27,585 bases of DNA from UMGS1002 sp045586785 (GTDB lineage Bacteria > Bacillota > Clostridia > Oscillospirales > CAG-272): contig JAZNBA010000030.1 of assembly GCA_045586785.1 (NCBI GenBank), forward strand, positions 1 through 27,585, in the 5' to 3' direction. The translations under genes and the position numbers were made by a program. Positions within the stretch are counted from its first letter, which is position 1. Each line of letters begins with the position of its first letter. Of the stretch, positions 14,263 to 21,794 are shown piece by piece. A model generated the notes under the pieces. The model did not search any database and had not been told where the DNA came from. It saw only the letters and a list, made by a program, of their open reading frames with translations.

Positions 14263-14311
14263 CTCCTCATCCACCACCTTCGGTGGTCCCCCTTCTCCGT
14301 TGGAGAAGGCT
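14263..14311 (-). repeat. Right structured terminal repeat of DUF559 element 2
   Basis: Inner hairpin: ACCACC (14273-14278), loop TTC, GGTGGT (14282-14287). Outer hairpin: CCTTCTCC (14291-14298), loop GTT, GGAGAAGG (14302-14309). The flanks are the exact inverse of the left repeat. Confidence 0.9.
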
Positions 14312-14390
14312 AATTTAAGGTTACGCTCACCGTATAAATTACTTGCAGAGTGCGGACGAAAACTTTTCAACAGAAGTTATACTTAAATTA

Positions 14391-14422
14391 AAAACGTGGG
14401 AAGCCTTAGCTTCCCACGTGCA
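14391..14422 (-). terminator. Terminator of the DUF4886 lipoprotein gene
   Basis: ACGTGGGAAGC (14394-14404) pairs with GCTTCCCACGT (14409-14419). The minus strand continues into TTTTTA directly after the stem. Confidence 0.85.
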
Positions 14423-14433
14423 AAATATTAATT

Positions 14434-15978
14434 TTACTTTACGGGTACGTAAATTCTTAGGTGGCATGCCGCCTGGTCGAATCTTGCGGATATATCGCTC
14501 TTGGGGTTGGACGCGATATTCCAGGTGAAATACTGACAATCCGCAACAAAGTCCGCGTCAAGAACGTAAATGTTCTGGGTTATCATGCCGGGACGTGTGC
14601 CTGTATACTTGGCATTTTCCTGCTGAAATTTTTCAAGTCTGTACTGCCAGCCTTCATCGCAAATAAACACGGTGCCCACGGGCAGCTCGGTCAGCGAATA
14701 CTTTCTGTCACAGCATACGTTCTGATTATACGTGCTTGCGGAGGACTTGGGAACAGTAGTACCTGCCTTGCTGGTACTGTTGTAATACGTATTGTTCAGG
14801 TGCTTCCACTCAAGCAGCTTGTATTTGGACAGATCAATGTTCTGTGTTGCGGCAAGCGCGGTGTCCTCAACAAGGAAATCCGCGGGATCAAGGACAACCG
14901 ACGGATCTATCTGGGTGGTGCCCGCAGGCTTTTCGCCCGTCTTAACGGTAGACTCGGTCACGCCGTAAGGATTCTTGATTGCATTATTGACAGCCTCAGC
15001 CGCCGCCTTTATCATGTCGGCGTTGATATCTCTGGACGCGGGATTGAACGTGACCGCAGTCGGCTCAACACCGGTAAATACGCAGGTCCAGGTCAGCGCG
15101 GTAAGATAGCGGCCGATTTTATAGTCCATGTGGTAGCCGTCGCGGGTCAGCGTGTCGCCCAGATATGACGTACGCATATTCTGAACGGCGGTGCCGCAGG
15201 GAATGAGATACTCAAAGCGATCCTCGGGCTCGATGCAGTTCTTGACGCAATCGACTATCATATTGTACATCTTCATCTGATCACGGTCGTAGTTGGGGAA
15301 GGACGAGTGCGTGCTGTCCTGCTGATATGCCCAGGTCTGATGCCATATCAATGTAGCGTCGGGGCAAGCATTTTTTACGTGATCAACAAGATTTGTAAGT
15401 ATCTTGCCGTAGCTGTTGGCAAGTCCGGAGGTCTTGGAGGACTGCTGCATTGTTATATAGTCCCACTTTTCGTCGGCAAGACCGTAGGACATCTTTGTGT
15501 CCGCGCGGGTAGACCAGCCGCCGGTGGTGTTTTTATAATATTTGTAGGACGCACTGTCGGAGCGGGCAAAGCTGTAGTGCTGATCCAGGGCACAGCCGCC
15601 GTAATAAAGGTTGCCCAGTGTGATCTTTTTCACGCCCGCGCTCTTGAGCATCTGATAAAGATATTCCATAGCGTCAACAGAAAAGCTGTTTCCGATGGCA
15701 AGTATCTTGAGCTCTTCGGGAACGGTAGCGTTGACAGTGGTTTTGAGTGTGCCGTCGTCAACTGCGGGAGGAGCTGTGGTTTCGGGGGCAGATGTTGTGG
15801 TATCAGCGACGGTAGTGGTGTCTGCAGCCGTGGTGGTTTCGACAGGTGTTGCGGTTGTGGTATCAACCGGTGCGGCGGTCGTAGTGTCCGCAGGGGTAGA
15901 AGAACCACCCGAGCAAGCGGCAAGAAGTGTGCAAATGACAAGTAAAAGTGCTATGAGCGATAATGATTTCATTTTCAT
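14434..15978 (-). CDS. DUF4886 (SGNH-hydrolase-like) lipoprotein
   Basis: The 514-aa product has a lipoprotein signal ending LLAAC (C22), a TTTA-rich stalk (about 30-72) and a DUF4886 domain. That domain is SGNH-like: nucleophile motif IGNSFS (96-100) and a distal DGYHMD (D280, H283) as the likely Asp-His pair. Related enzymes remove acyl groups from polysaccharides or other surface molecules; the target here is unknown. The C-terminal ~150 residues form a further region I do not recognise. It is tethered to the outside of the membrane. GAGG precedes the ATG, and an own promoter and terminator mark a single-gene unit. Confidence 0.87.
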   Translation of the reverse strand: MKMKSLSLIALLLVICTLLAACSGGSSTPADTTTAAPVDTTTATPVETTTAADTTTVADTTTSAPETTAPPAVDDGTLKTTVNATVPEELKILAIGNSFSVDAMEYLYQMLKSAGVKKITLGNLYYGGCALDQHYSFARSDSASYKYYKNTTGGWSTRADTKMSYGLADEKWDYITMQQSSKTSGLANSYGKILTNLVDHVKNACPDATLIWHQTWAYQQDSTHSSFPNYDRDQMKMYNMIVDCVKNCIEPEDRFEYLIPCGTAVQNMRTSYLGDTLTRDGYHMDYKIGRYLTALTWTCVFTGVEPTAVTFNPASRDINADMIKAAAEAVNNAIKNPYGVTESTVKTGEKPAGTTQIDPSVVLDPADFLVEDTALAATQNIDLSKYKLLEWKHLNNTYYNSTSKAGTTVPKSSASTYNQNVCCDRKYSLTELPVGTVFICDEGWQYRLEKFQQENAKYTGTRPGMITQNIYVLDADFVADCQYFTWNIASNPKSDISARFDQAACHLRIYVPVK

Positions 15979-16012
15979 ACCTGTTTCCTCGCTTAAAAAG
16001 TTTTCTACCTAT

Positions 16013-16041
16013 ATTATATTGTTGTTACCGATACAAGTCAA
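16013..16041 (-). promoter_or_regulatory. Promoter of the DUF4886 lipoprotein gene
   Basis: On the minus strand, TTGACT (16036-16041) and TATAAT (16013-16018) are 17 bases apart. Confidence 0.75.
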
Positions 16042-16074
16042 GAGGTTTAATTAAATTAAAGGAGATATATTGTC

Positions 16075-16287
16075 ATGAAAACAAATTATACTATGGAGAT
16101 CCGCCTGTCTGAGGATCTGGCACGTAAGCTGTCGGTTATGTCCAAGGCGGAGGGACGCACACCCGAGGCTCAGTTTATGTTGATGCTGCGTAACAGTCTT
16201 GCGTATTTCGAGCGCGCAAAGGGCAAATTCACGCCCGACCAGCTCAAAAACGCGGACATGAGCTGCTTTGAGCAGGTAGTAAAATAA
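16075..16287 (+). CDS. Small hypothetical protein, possible ribbon-helix-helix type
   Basis: The 70-aa product starts MKTNYTMEIRLSEDLARKL, a strand-then-helix pattern typical of Arc/MetJ-like ribbon-helix-helix proteins, followed by AEGRTPEAQFMLMLRNSL as a second helix. Such proteins usually bind DNA as dimers, often as antitoxins or small regulators, but no toxin gene is adjacent. AAAGGAG lies 10 bases before the ATG and a terminator follows, so it is probably a real single gene. The assignment is by pattern only. Confidence 0.75.
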   Translation: MKTNYTMEIRLSEDLARKLSVMSKAEGRTPEAQFMLMLRNSLAYFERAKGKFTPDQLKNADMSCFEQVVK

Positions 16288-16290
16288 AAA

Positions 16291-16333
16291 ACACGTAGGT
16301 GCTGTCAGACGACAGCGCCTACGCTTTATTTTT
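16291..16333. terminator. Bidirectional terminator between the small protein and DUF378 genes
   Basis: CGTAGGTGCTGTC (16294-16306) pairs with GACAGCGCCTACG (16311-16323) apart from one G-T pair. A TTTATTTTT run follows on the plus strand and TTTTTTATTTT on the minus strand. Confidence 0.85.
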
Positions 16334-16547
16334 ACTCGCCGATGGGAACTACGTTTTCTTTTGTTCTGAAGAGCAGAGAGATCAGCCAAACGCCCGAAAG
16401 ACCTACCAGCGTATAAACTATTCTTGACAGCAGACTGCCCTGACCGCCGAACAGCCATGCCACAATGTCAAACCTGAAAAGTCCGATACTGCCCCAGTTG
16501 AGTGCGCCTATAATGGAGATCGCCAGCGCAATTTTATCTATGATCAT
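16332..16547 (-). CDS. DUF378 family small membrane protein
   Basis: The 71-aa product has the DUF378 (YuzA-like) signature: a first membrane helix with IIGALNWGSIGLF, then VAWLFGG, then a second helix IVYTLVGLSGVWLISLLF, with a short charged tail. The function of the family is unknown. AAAGGAC lies about 8 bases upstream of the ATG. It converges on the small protein gene across a shared terminator. Confidence 0.88.
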   Translation of the reverse strand: MIIDKIALAISIIGALNWGSIGLFRFDIVAWLFGGQGSLLSRIVYTLVGLSGVWLISLLFRTKENVVPIGE

Positions 16548-16718
16548 TTGCCGTGTCCTTTCCGAAAAAATGTCGAGAGAATGCTCTCAAACATATTGTC
16601 TCCAACAGGCGCTCATATAATTCTTGCTGATTTTTGGATGTTTGAGATTTTTGCTTCTTTATTTTGTTAATTGCATAAATTATTTTTTCCACACATATCA
16701 AAAAAATTCACAAACATA

Positions 16719-16747
16719 TTGACAACTTGTCAAAAATATTTTATAAT
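16719..16747 (+). promoter_or_regulatory. Consensus promoter of the second lamin-tail-like gene, with overlapping palindrome
   Basis: Perfect TTGACA (16719-16724) and TATAAT (16742-16747) are 17 bases apart. The -35 box is part of an inverted repeat TTGACAACTTGTCAA (16719-16733), a possible operator. The ~50-base leader carries AGGAGG. Apart from this, the 247-bp gap 16548-16794 shows nothing clear. Confidence 0.8.
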
Positions 16748-16794
16748 AAGTTATAAATCAACGAAAAGTTGAAAATAATTTCAGGAGGCTTCCT

Positions 16795-18156
16795 ATGAAA
16801 AAGATTATTTCCATGATTATGGTTCTTTGCATGCTGGCGGCTATGTTTGCTATCAACACTTCCGCAGCAGGCATCACCACCGACGCTCCCGATTGGATCA
16901 TCACCGAGATCGGCTGTGACCAGACCGGTGACGGTACAGGCGGCTGGACTAACAGCCTTGACCCGTTTGAATACTTCGAGCTGTATAACAACTCGGGTAA
17001 AGCACTCAACCTCTATGACTACGGTATGTTCTACAACGGCGTAGCTCGTACCGCAGACAACTTTGAAACCGTTGTTTACGAGTATACTCCTTTCCTTCCC
17101 GGCAACTATTTTGATGGTTGGACCGGTGCGGCTGATGAATGGACATTCACCGGAAACGCATACTGCGGCCTTGAAAATATCGAGCTCAACCCCGATACTT
17201 GCATTGTAGAACCCGGCGAGTGCGTTGTTATTTGGTCCAGATTCCGCAGCTCCTTCTTTGCTGATTGGAACAACGGTAAGGGCATGCAGATCGCTGACTT
17301 CCGCAACTTCTATAACATTCCCGAGTCCGTCAAGGTAATCAGCTGGGATGGTAACAACTACGATGGCGGTGCAGGCGGTCACGTTAAGAACTTTACTCCC
17401 AAAAACTCCGCTGTTGGTACATATGGTGTATGCCTTAAATCCGAGGTGCTTGATGCCGATGCTAACCGCGGCACCACCACCAAGGCTGAGGATATTTTCG
17501 AGGGCTCCTGGACCGAAAACCCCGAGCTTATAAGCTGGGCAACCGTTGACCTATCCACTCAGGTTACTGAGGGCTGTGTAGGTAATATGGCATTTAACTT
17601 CGTTCTTGACAACAAAGAGATCGGCGCTAAAGAATTCTACTATGATTTCGATATCCGCCGCGAAATGCTGGTTGAAAAGAACGTAGAGCCCACTCCCGGT
17701 TCTCTCACCACTCTCCAGAAGATGTGGCTGGGCGTTGCTCTTGACGCTAACGAAACCTTGATCGTAGGCGACACCACCTTCTACGCTCCTTATTCCGAGA
17801 CAGGCGAGTTCGCAGGTCTGAAGATCAACGATACTCTCTATAAGACCGGTGATACCTTCACCGCTGCCGCTGCAGGCGTTTACACCATCGACTATGCATA
17901 CGGCAAGCAGGCAGAGGAAACAACCACAGCTGCTCCCGATACTACCGAGGCTCCTGCTGACACCACAACCGCAGCTCCCGAGGCTGATACAACCACAGCA
18001 GCTCCCGAGGCTGACACCACAACCGCAGCTCCCACTACAAATGCTCCCACCACTCAAGCTCCCAAGGACGAGGGCGGATGCGGCGGCTTCGTAGCGCTTG
18101 GCATCGTTGCGGCTCTCATTCCCGCAGCAATCGTTGTTTGCAAAAAGAGAGACTAA
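16795..18156 (+). CDS. Secreted lamin-tail-domain-like surface protein, paralogue 2
   Basis: The 453-aa product has a signal peptide (about 1-25, ending NTSAAG), a lamin-tail-like region (APDWIITEI, then FEYFELYNNSGKALNLYDY, then PGECVVIW), and a stalk of repeated TTTAAPEAD units (about 385-420). The C-terminus is GGCGGF, a hydrophobic helix and KKRD, as in the paralogue at 236-1573. A Cys flanked by glycines immediately before the helix is shared by both, but no known sortase motif is present. A consensus promoter, a strong AGGAGG and a narrow codon choice suggest high expression. It is probably an abundant surface protein. No enzymatic motif is visible. Confidence 0.87.
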   Translation: MKKIISMIMVLCMLAAMFAINTSAAGITTDAPDWIITEIGCDQTGDGTGGWTNSLDPFEYFELYNNSGKALNLYDYGMFYNGVARTADNFETVVYEYTPFLPGNYFDGWTGAADEWTFTGNAYCGLENIELNPDTCIVEPGECVVIWSRFRSSFFADWNNGKGMQIADFRNFYNIPESVKVISWDGNNYDGGAGGHVKNFTPKNSAVGTYGVCLKSEVLDADANRGTTTKAEDIFEGSWTENPELISWATVDLSTQVTEGCVGNMAFNFVLDNKEIGAKEFYYDFDIRREMLVEKNVEPTPGSLTTLQKMWLGVALDANETLIVGDTTFYAPYSETGEFAGLKINDTLYKTGDTFTAAAAGVYTIDYAYGKQAEETTTAAPDTTEAPADTTTAAPEADTTTAAPEADTTTAAPTTNAPTTQAPKDEGGCGGFVALGIVAALIPAAIVVCKKRD

Positions 18157-18167
18157 TTAAATAATAA

Positions 18168-18229
18168 TACCTTGAGGGGGAACTTTGCAAAGTTCCCCCT
18201 CAAACTCCCCTTCAAAACTTTTTACCAAA
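18168..18229 (+). repeat. Repeat family A, copy 2: palindromic 3' element
   Basis: A perfect 32-base palindrome (18172-18203, half-site TTGAGGGGGAACTTTG) followed by ACTCCCCTTCAAAACTTTTTA. It starts right after the stop codon. The identity with copy 1 (165-236) extends back without a break into the last codons of both genes. Confidence 0.75.
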
Positions 18230-18238
18230 TGGATGAAT

Positions 18239-18263
18239 AGCCCTCTCCTTTGGGCGGGAGAGA
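18239..18263 (+). repeat. Degenerate solo copy of the DUF559-element outer hairpin
   Basis: CTCTCC, a TTTGGGC loop and GGGAGAG resemble the outer hairpin of element 1 (CTCTCCC-TTT-GGGAGAG). No nuclease gene or second hairpin accompanies it. Confidence 0.4.
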
Positions 18264-18277
18264 TATTTTTGTAACCT

Positions 18278-18311
18278 AAAAACCACCGGCAATGAATGAA
18301 CCGGTGGTTTT
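18278..18311 (-). terminator. Terminator of the PBP2 gene
   Basis: AAAACCACCGG (18279-18289) pairs with CCGGTGGTTTT (18301-18311). The minus strand reads into TTTTT at the end of the stem. Confidence 0.8.
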
Positions 18312-18323
18312 GATTATTTTGTA

Positions 18324-20357
18324 TTATTTAAAGTACGCTTCAAGCACACGGCCTACGGTGAACGCGGAATATGAGCCCGCGTGTCCCTGCTCGATAACGC
18401 AGACCGCCGCCACTTGAGGCTTGTCCGCAGGAGCTACCGCCGCAAACAGCGCGTTTTCGCTCTTTGTTGTACCCACCTGAGCCGTTCCCGTTTTACCGCC
18501 CACGGTGACGGGCACGCCTCGGAACATAGCGGGCAGTGAGCCCGACGTGGTCACAACACTGCGAAGTGATGCCAGTATTTCGGTGTGATCACCGGCGGAT
18601 ATGTTGAAGCTGCTGAGCACCTCGGGCGTGGGCGTTGATACTACCACTTCATCTGTATAAAATTCATGTACCGAGTGAAGCAGTGAGGCGCGATAGCGCG
18701 ATCCGCCGTTAGCCAGCGCGGCGAAATACATATTTATCTGTAAGGGAGAAAAAAGATTTTCCGATTGACCGATGGCGGCGACGATAGTGTCGGTCTCCTG
18801 CCAAGGTACCAGCTCATTTGCGTCTCTGTACTCGGGACCTGCCAAAATTCCCAACTCACCGCCAAGCTCAAAGCCCGTGTCCTGTCCCAGACCGAACAGT
18901 TTGCAGTAATTGTTCATTCTCTCAATTCCCAGCTGTCTGCCAACCTCGTAAAAATAGCAGTTGCAGGACACGCGAAGCGCCTCGCGAACGTCAATGGAGC
19001 CGTGGGCGCGGCCTGTGCTTATATAATACCAGCAACGGGGCTGATAGCTGTTGAAATACGTGTAGCGTCCCGTGGTGTGAATAAGCGAATAAGGCGTGAT
19101 AAGCTTTTCGTTCAGCGCCGCCACGGCAACGCCGGGCTTGAAGGTGGAGCCGGGAGCGTAAAGACCGTTTATCGCTCGGTTGGTAAGCGGCGTGACCTCG
19201 GCGGCGGCAAGTGCTTCATAGTCCTCATTGTAGGTGGTCAGATCGTATGTGGGATAGGACGCCATAGCTAATACCTGTCCCGTGCTCACGTCCACCATTG
19301 AAAAGGCACCTGCCGAAACGTCCTCGCCTGTGAGGCCGCCCGTTGCGCGGTCCTTTACGTATTGAATATTGTCACGCAGACCGTCCTCGGCGGCGATCTG
19401 CGCGTCGATATCAATAGTCAGCCAAACGTCGTGACCTGCCACGGGCTCGGTCTTGACGTATTTGTTTATAAGATTTCCTTGCTTGTCGTATTCGGTGACA
19501 AGAACGCCGTCCTTGCCGCGCAAATAGTCCTCAAAAACGCCCTCGCAGCCCGAAATGCCAACCATGGCGTCCATGGAATAGCCTTTTTCTTTGTATTCGG
19601 GCCAGTCCTCCTCGTAAATGCGTCCCAGCTGACCTAAAATGTGAGAGGCGTAGCCGGGATATACGTAGTGGCGTGTGCTGACGGTTTTTATGATACCGCC
19701 CGTAATATTGCTTTCGTTGACGGAAACTACCAGCTCGCGCGGTACGTTTTGCGCCAGTGTGTAAACGCCCGAGTCGTAAAAGCCGCTCGCTATCATGCTC
19801 CAGCGCACCGTCATGACAGTCAGCGCCTGCTCGGGTGTACACATGAGCTCACCGTTATCGTCAAGCAGGTCGTAGCGGTTGGCAAGATACTTTGCCATGG
19901 CTTTTGGCTCTACATTGTCCTTGAGATAGTAGTGGTCGATTATGGACTGACGTGTTGATTCCGTGCCTGCGACAAAATGCATATCGGGGTATGTGCCGCC
20001 CAGAGGATAGCTTTCGCAAAGTATAGGTATGACACCCGCGCGCTCACACTGTTCGATCAGCGCGAGAATCGCTTCGTTTTCCTCGCGGACGGTGGGAGGA
20101 AGAGCATAGTAATCAAGAGTCAGGTCATAGGTGTATTTGTTGGTGACAATAACCGTGCCGTTTCTGTCGCATATGTCACCGCGCTGTGCCACAATGACTG
20201 ACTCGCGCACCAAGGTCTTTTCAGCAATGGCAGGCGCGTATTTCTGACGCGCAAATATTTGCAGACCGCAAAGTCTGATAACGAAAATAAAGCAGGCAAC
20301 ACAAAAGAACGCTACCAATATCAGCGTGCGACGTGATGCTTTTGCGTTTATTCTCAT
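18324..20357 (-). CDS. mrdA: Penicillin-binding protein 2 (class B transpeptidase)
   Basis: The 677-aa product has one N-terminal membrane helix (about 11-31), a dimerisation domain starting with AQRGDICDRNGTVI (57-70), and a penicillin-binding transpeptidase domain. The active-site motifs are complete: S404-TFK in APGSTFKPG, S464-C-N, and K622-TG. PBP2 cross-links peptidoglycan in the elongation machinery guided by MreB, the product of the gene just upstream. The start has AAAGGA about 10 bases above the ATG. The usual mreC and mreD between mreB and mrdA are absent; a B-type repeat fills the 230-bp gap. The length is within the family range. Confidence 0.93.
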   Translation of the reverse strand: MRINAKASRRTLILVAFFCVACFIFVIRLCGLQIFARQKYAPAIAEKTLVRESVIVAQRGDICDRNGTVIVTNKYTYDLTLDYYALPPTVREENEAILALIEQCERAGVIPILCESYPLGGTYPDMHFVAGTESTRQSIIDHYYLKDNVEPKAMAKYLANRYDLLDDNGELMCTPEQALTVMTVRWSMIASGFYDSGVYTLAQNVPRELVVSVNESNITGGIIKTVSTRHYVYPGYASHILGQLGRIYEEDWPEYKEKGYSMDAMVGISGCEGVFEDYLRGKDGVLVTEYDKQGNLINKYVKTEPVAGHDVWLTIDIDAQIAAEDGLRDNIQYVKDRATGGLTGEDVSAGAFSMVDVSTGQVLAMASYPTYDLTTYNEDYEALAAAEVTPLTNRAINGLYAPGSTFKPGVAVAALNEKLITPYSLIHTTGRYTYFNSYQPRCWYYISTGRAHGSIDVREALRVSCNCYFYEVGRQLGIERMNNYCKLFGLGQDTGFELGGELGILAGPEYRDANELVPWQETDTIVAAIGQSENLFSPLQINMYFAALANGGSRYRASLLHSVHEFYTDEVVVSTPTPEVLSSFNISAGDHTEILASLRSVVTTSGSLPAMFRGVPVTVGGKTGTAQVGTTKSENALFAAVAPADKPQVAAVCVIEQGHAGSYSAFTVGRVLEAYFK

Positions 20358-20390
20358 GGCTTCGGGTCCTTTCGTTGCTTTTTGTTTTTT

Positions 20391-20553
20391 GTGAAAAGTT
20401 TTTGCGCAGCTTTTTGATAAAAAGCTGCCGCCGATCCAACGCGGCGTAGCGTTGGTCGCCCTCCGCAGAGGGCGAAGCTCCCATTGGCGTTTCTTTTTGT
20501 TAGCTTTTTCTTTGCGCCGCTTGCCGCCAAAGAAAAAGCGGAAAACGCATGGG
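20391..20553 (+). repeat. Repeat family B, copy 3 (full length)
   Basis: Four hairpins in order: GCAGCTTTTT/AAAAAGCTGC (20406-20428); CCAACGC/GCGTTGG (20436-20455); CGCCCTC-CGCA-GAGGGCG (20457-20474); and GCTTTTTCTTTG/CAAAGAAAAAGC (20503-20539). Between the last two lies GGCGTTTCTTTTTGTTA. It fills the gap between mreB and mrdA. Confidence 0.85.
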
Positions 20554-20587
20554 ATAAATTTTCAGTTCAGCGGAAACAACTATAATT

Positions 20588-21589
20588 TTACTTTTTAATT
20601 TTAAGATACTTCTTTGCCGCGTCATTTCCCAGGCACCAGCCGATGCCGCGGCAAACGCAGTCGGAGGGATTTTTCGCAACCGTGGCGCGTATGCCCAGAT
20701 GCTTGTATATCAGCTCGGGCAGACCGTCAAGCTGTGCGCCGCCGCCGATGAGAATAATTCCCGCATCGTAAACGTCCGAGGCAAGCTCGGGCGGTATTTC
20801 CTCAAGGGCGGTCTTTATCATGGTTATGACAGCCATGAGCTTTTCCTGCACTGCCTCGCATATGTCCGCGCAGCTTATGCGCGCACTTCCCGTCAGACCG
20901 CCGCCAAGATCGCGTCCCGGAACTTCTGCCGCGCCGCGGTCAAAGTTGCGCCACGCCGAGCCTATTTTTATTTTGAGCGATTCTGCCGCGGCCTCGCCGA
21001 TAAGCAAGTCGTATTTTTTTCGTATGTACTGAACGATGGCACGGTCAAGATCACGGCCGCCCACGCGGGAGGTCTCGGATATGACTATTCCGCCCATGCT
21101 CATGACCGCTACCGAGCTGCAGCCGCCGCCGATGTCAACGATCATACAGCCGCGAGGACTGTTTATCTTGAGGTTTGCGCCGATAGCACCCGCAAGAGTT
21201 GAATCTATCATAAATACCTGGCGCGCGCCTGCGTCGTAAACGGCCTCCTCCAGCGCGCGGCGCTCTACCTCATTGACTCGGCTGGGAATGGCTACGGTTA
21301 TGTCGGGGCGGTGCATGACGGATACCGCCTCAAGCTTTGAGAGATAAAATTTAAGCATGCGTGTTGCCGCTTCGGGCTCTGCCACCGCGCCGCCCTGAAC
21401 GGGGCGCAGTGCCTGGATCTCGGGCGGGGTTTTACCGAACATGCGCCGCGCGTCCATGCCCACCGCAACTGTCTTGCCGCCGGCGGTCATAACCGCCACC
21501 GCGGTAGGCGAACGCAACGCAATGCCCTTTTCCTTGTCAAATATCCGTGTATTTGAGCTGCCCAAATCAATACCGAGCTGTTTTATCAT
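20588..21589 (-). CDS. mreB: MreB-like actin, rod-shape determinant
   Basis: The 333-aa product is a bacterial actin. Nucleotide-binding motifs are GIDLGSSNTRIF (phosphate 1, near residue 6), VDIGGGCSSVAV (phosphate 2) and LIGGGAQLDGLPE (adenosine site). MreB filaments position the elongation machinery, including PBP2 encoded downstream. The start has GAAAGG about 10 bases upstream. It sits in the order maf, mreB, mrdA on the minus strand, with B-type repeats in both gaps and no mreC or mreD. Some Firmicutes carry several paralogues (MreB, Mbl, MreBH), and I cannot tell which this is. Confidence 0.92.
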   Translation of the reverse strand: MIKQLGIDLGSSNTRIFDKEKGIALRSPTAVAVMTAGGKTVAVGMDARRMFGKTPPEIQALRPVQGGAVAEPEAATRMLKFYLSKLEAVSVMHRPDITVAIPSRVNEVERRALEEAVYDAGARQVFMIDSTLAGAIGANLKINSPRGCMIVDIGGGCSSVAVMSMGGIVISETSRVGGRDLDRAIVQYIRKKYDLLIGEAAAESLKIKIGSAWRNFDRGAAEVPGRDLGGGLTGSARISCADICEAVQEKLMAVITMIKTALEEIPPELASDVYDAGIILIGGGAQLDGLPELIYKHLGIRATVAKNPSDCVCRGIGWCLGNDAAKKYLKIKK

Positions 21590-21627
21590 AAGTTTATGCC
21601 TTTCAATTTATTTTGTGAAACGCTTTG

Positions 21628-21791
21628 TAAAAAAGTTTTTGCGCAGCTTTTTTCAAAAAGCTGCCGCCGATCCAACGCGGCGTAGCGTTGGTCGCCCTCC
21701 GCAGAGGGCGAAACTTTCCCCGGCGTTTCTTTTTGTTAGCTTTTTCACAGTACCTTGTGCCGTCAAAGAAAAAGCGGCAAGCGCGTGGGGT
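21628..21791 (+). repeat. Repeat family B, copy 4 (full length)
   Basis: The first three hairpins match copy 3 almost exactly. In the last one the outer stem GCTTTTTC/GAAAAAGC is kept, but the inner part is changed to an ACA...TGT-type pairing. It fills the gap between maf and mreB and ends just before the maf stop codon. Confidence 0.85.
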
Positions 21792-21794
21792 GAA

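Larger units (their letters stand above)
13807..14311. mobile_element. DUF559 element 2 (candidate REPtron-like element)
   Basis: A 505-bp unit holds one nuclease-like ORF between inverted repeats of about 48 bp. The repeats are near-identical except for one loop base in the outer hairpin and the whole inner hairpin, where ACCGC-GTTA-GCGGT at left becomes ACCACC-TTC-GGTGGT at right. Pairing is kept although bases change. It is inserted right after ruvX. Mobility is inferred. Confidence 0.65.

Noticed and set aside
16075..16547. Toxin-antitoxin pair made of the small helix-type protein and the DUF378 protein
   Set aside because: The genes are convergent with a shared terminator, while toxin-antitoxin pairs are usually co-directional. 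DUF378 is not a known toxin family.
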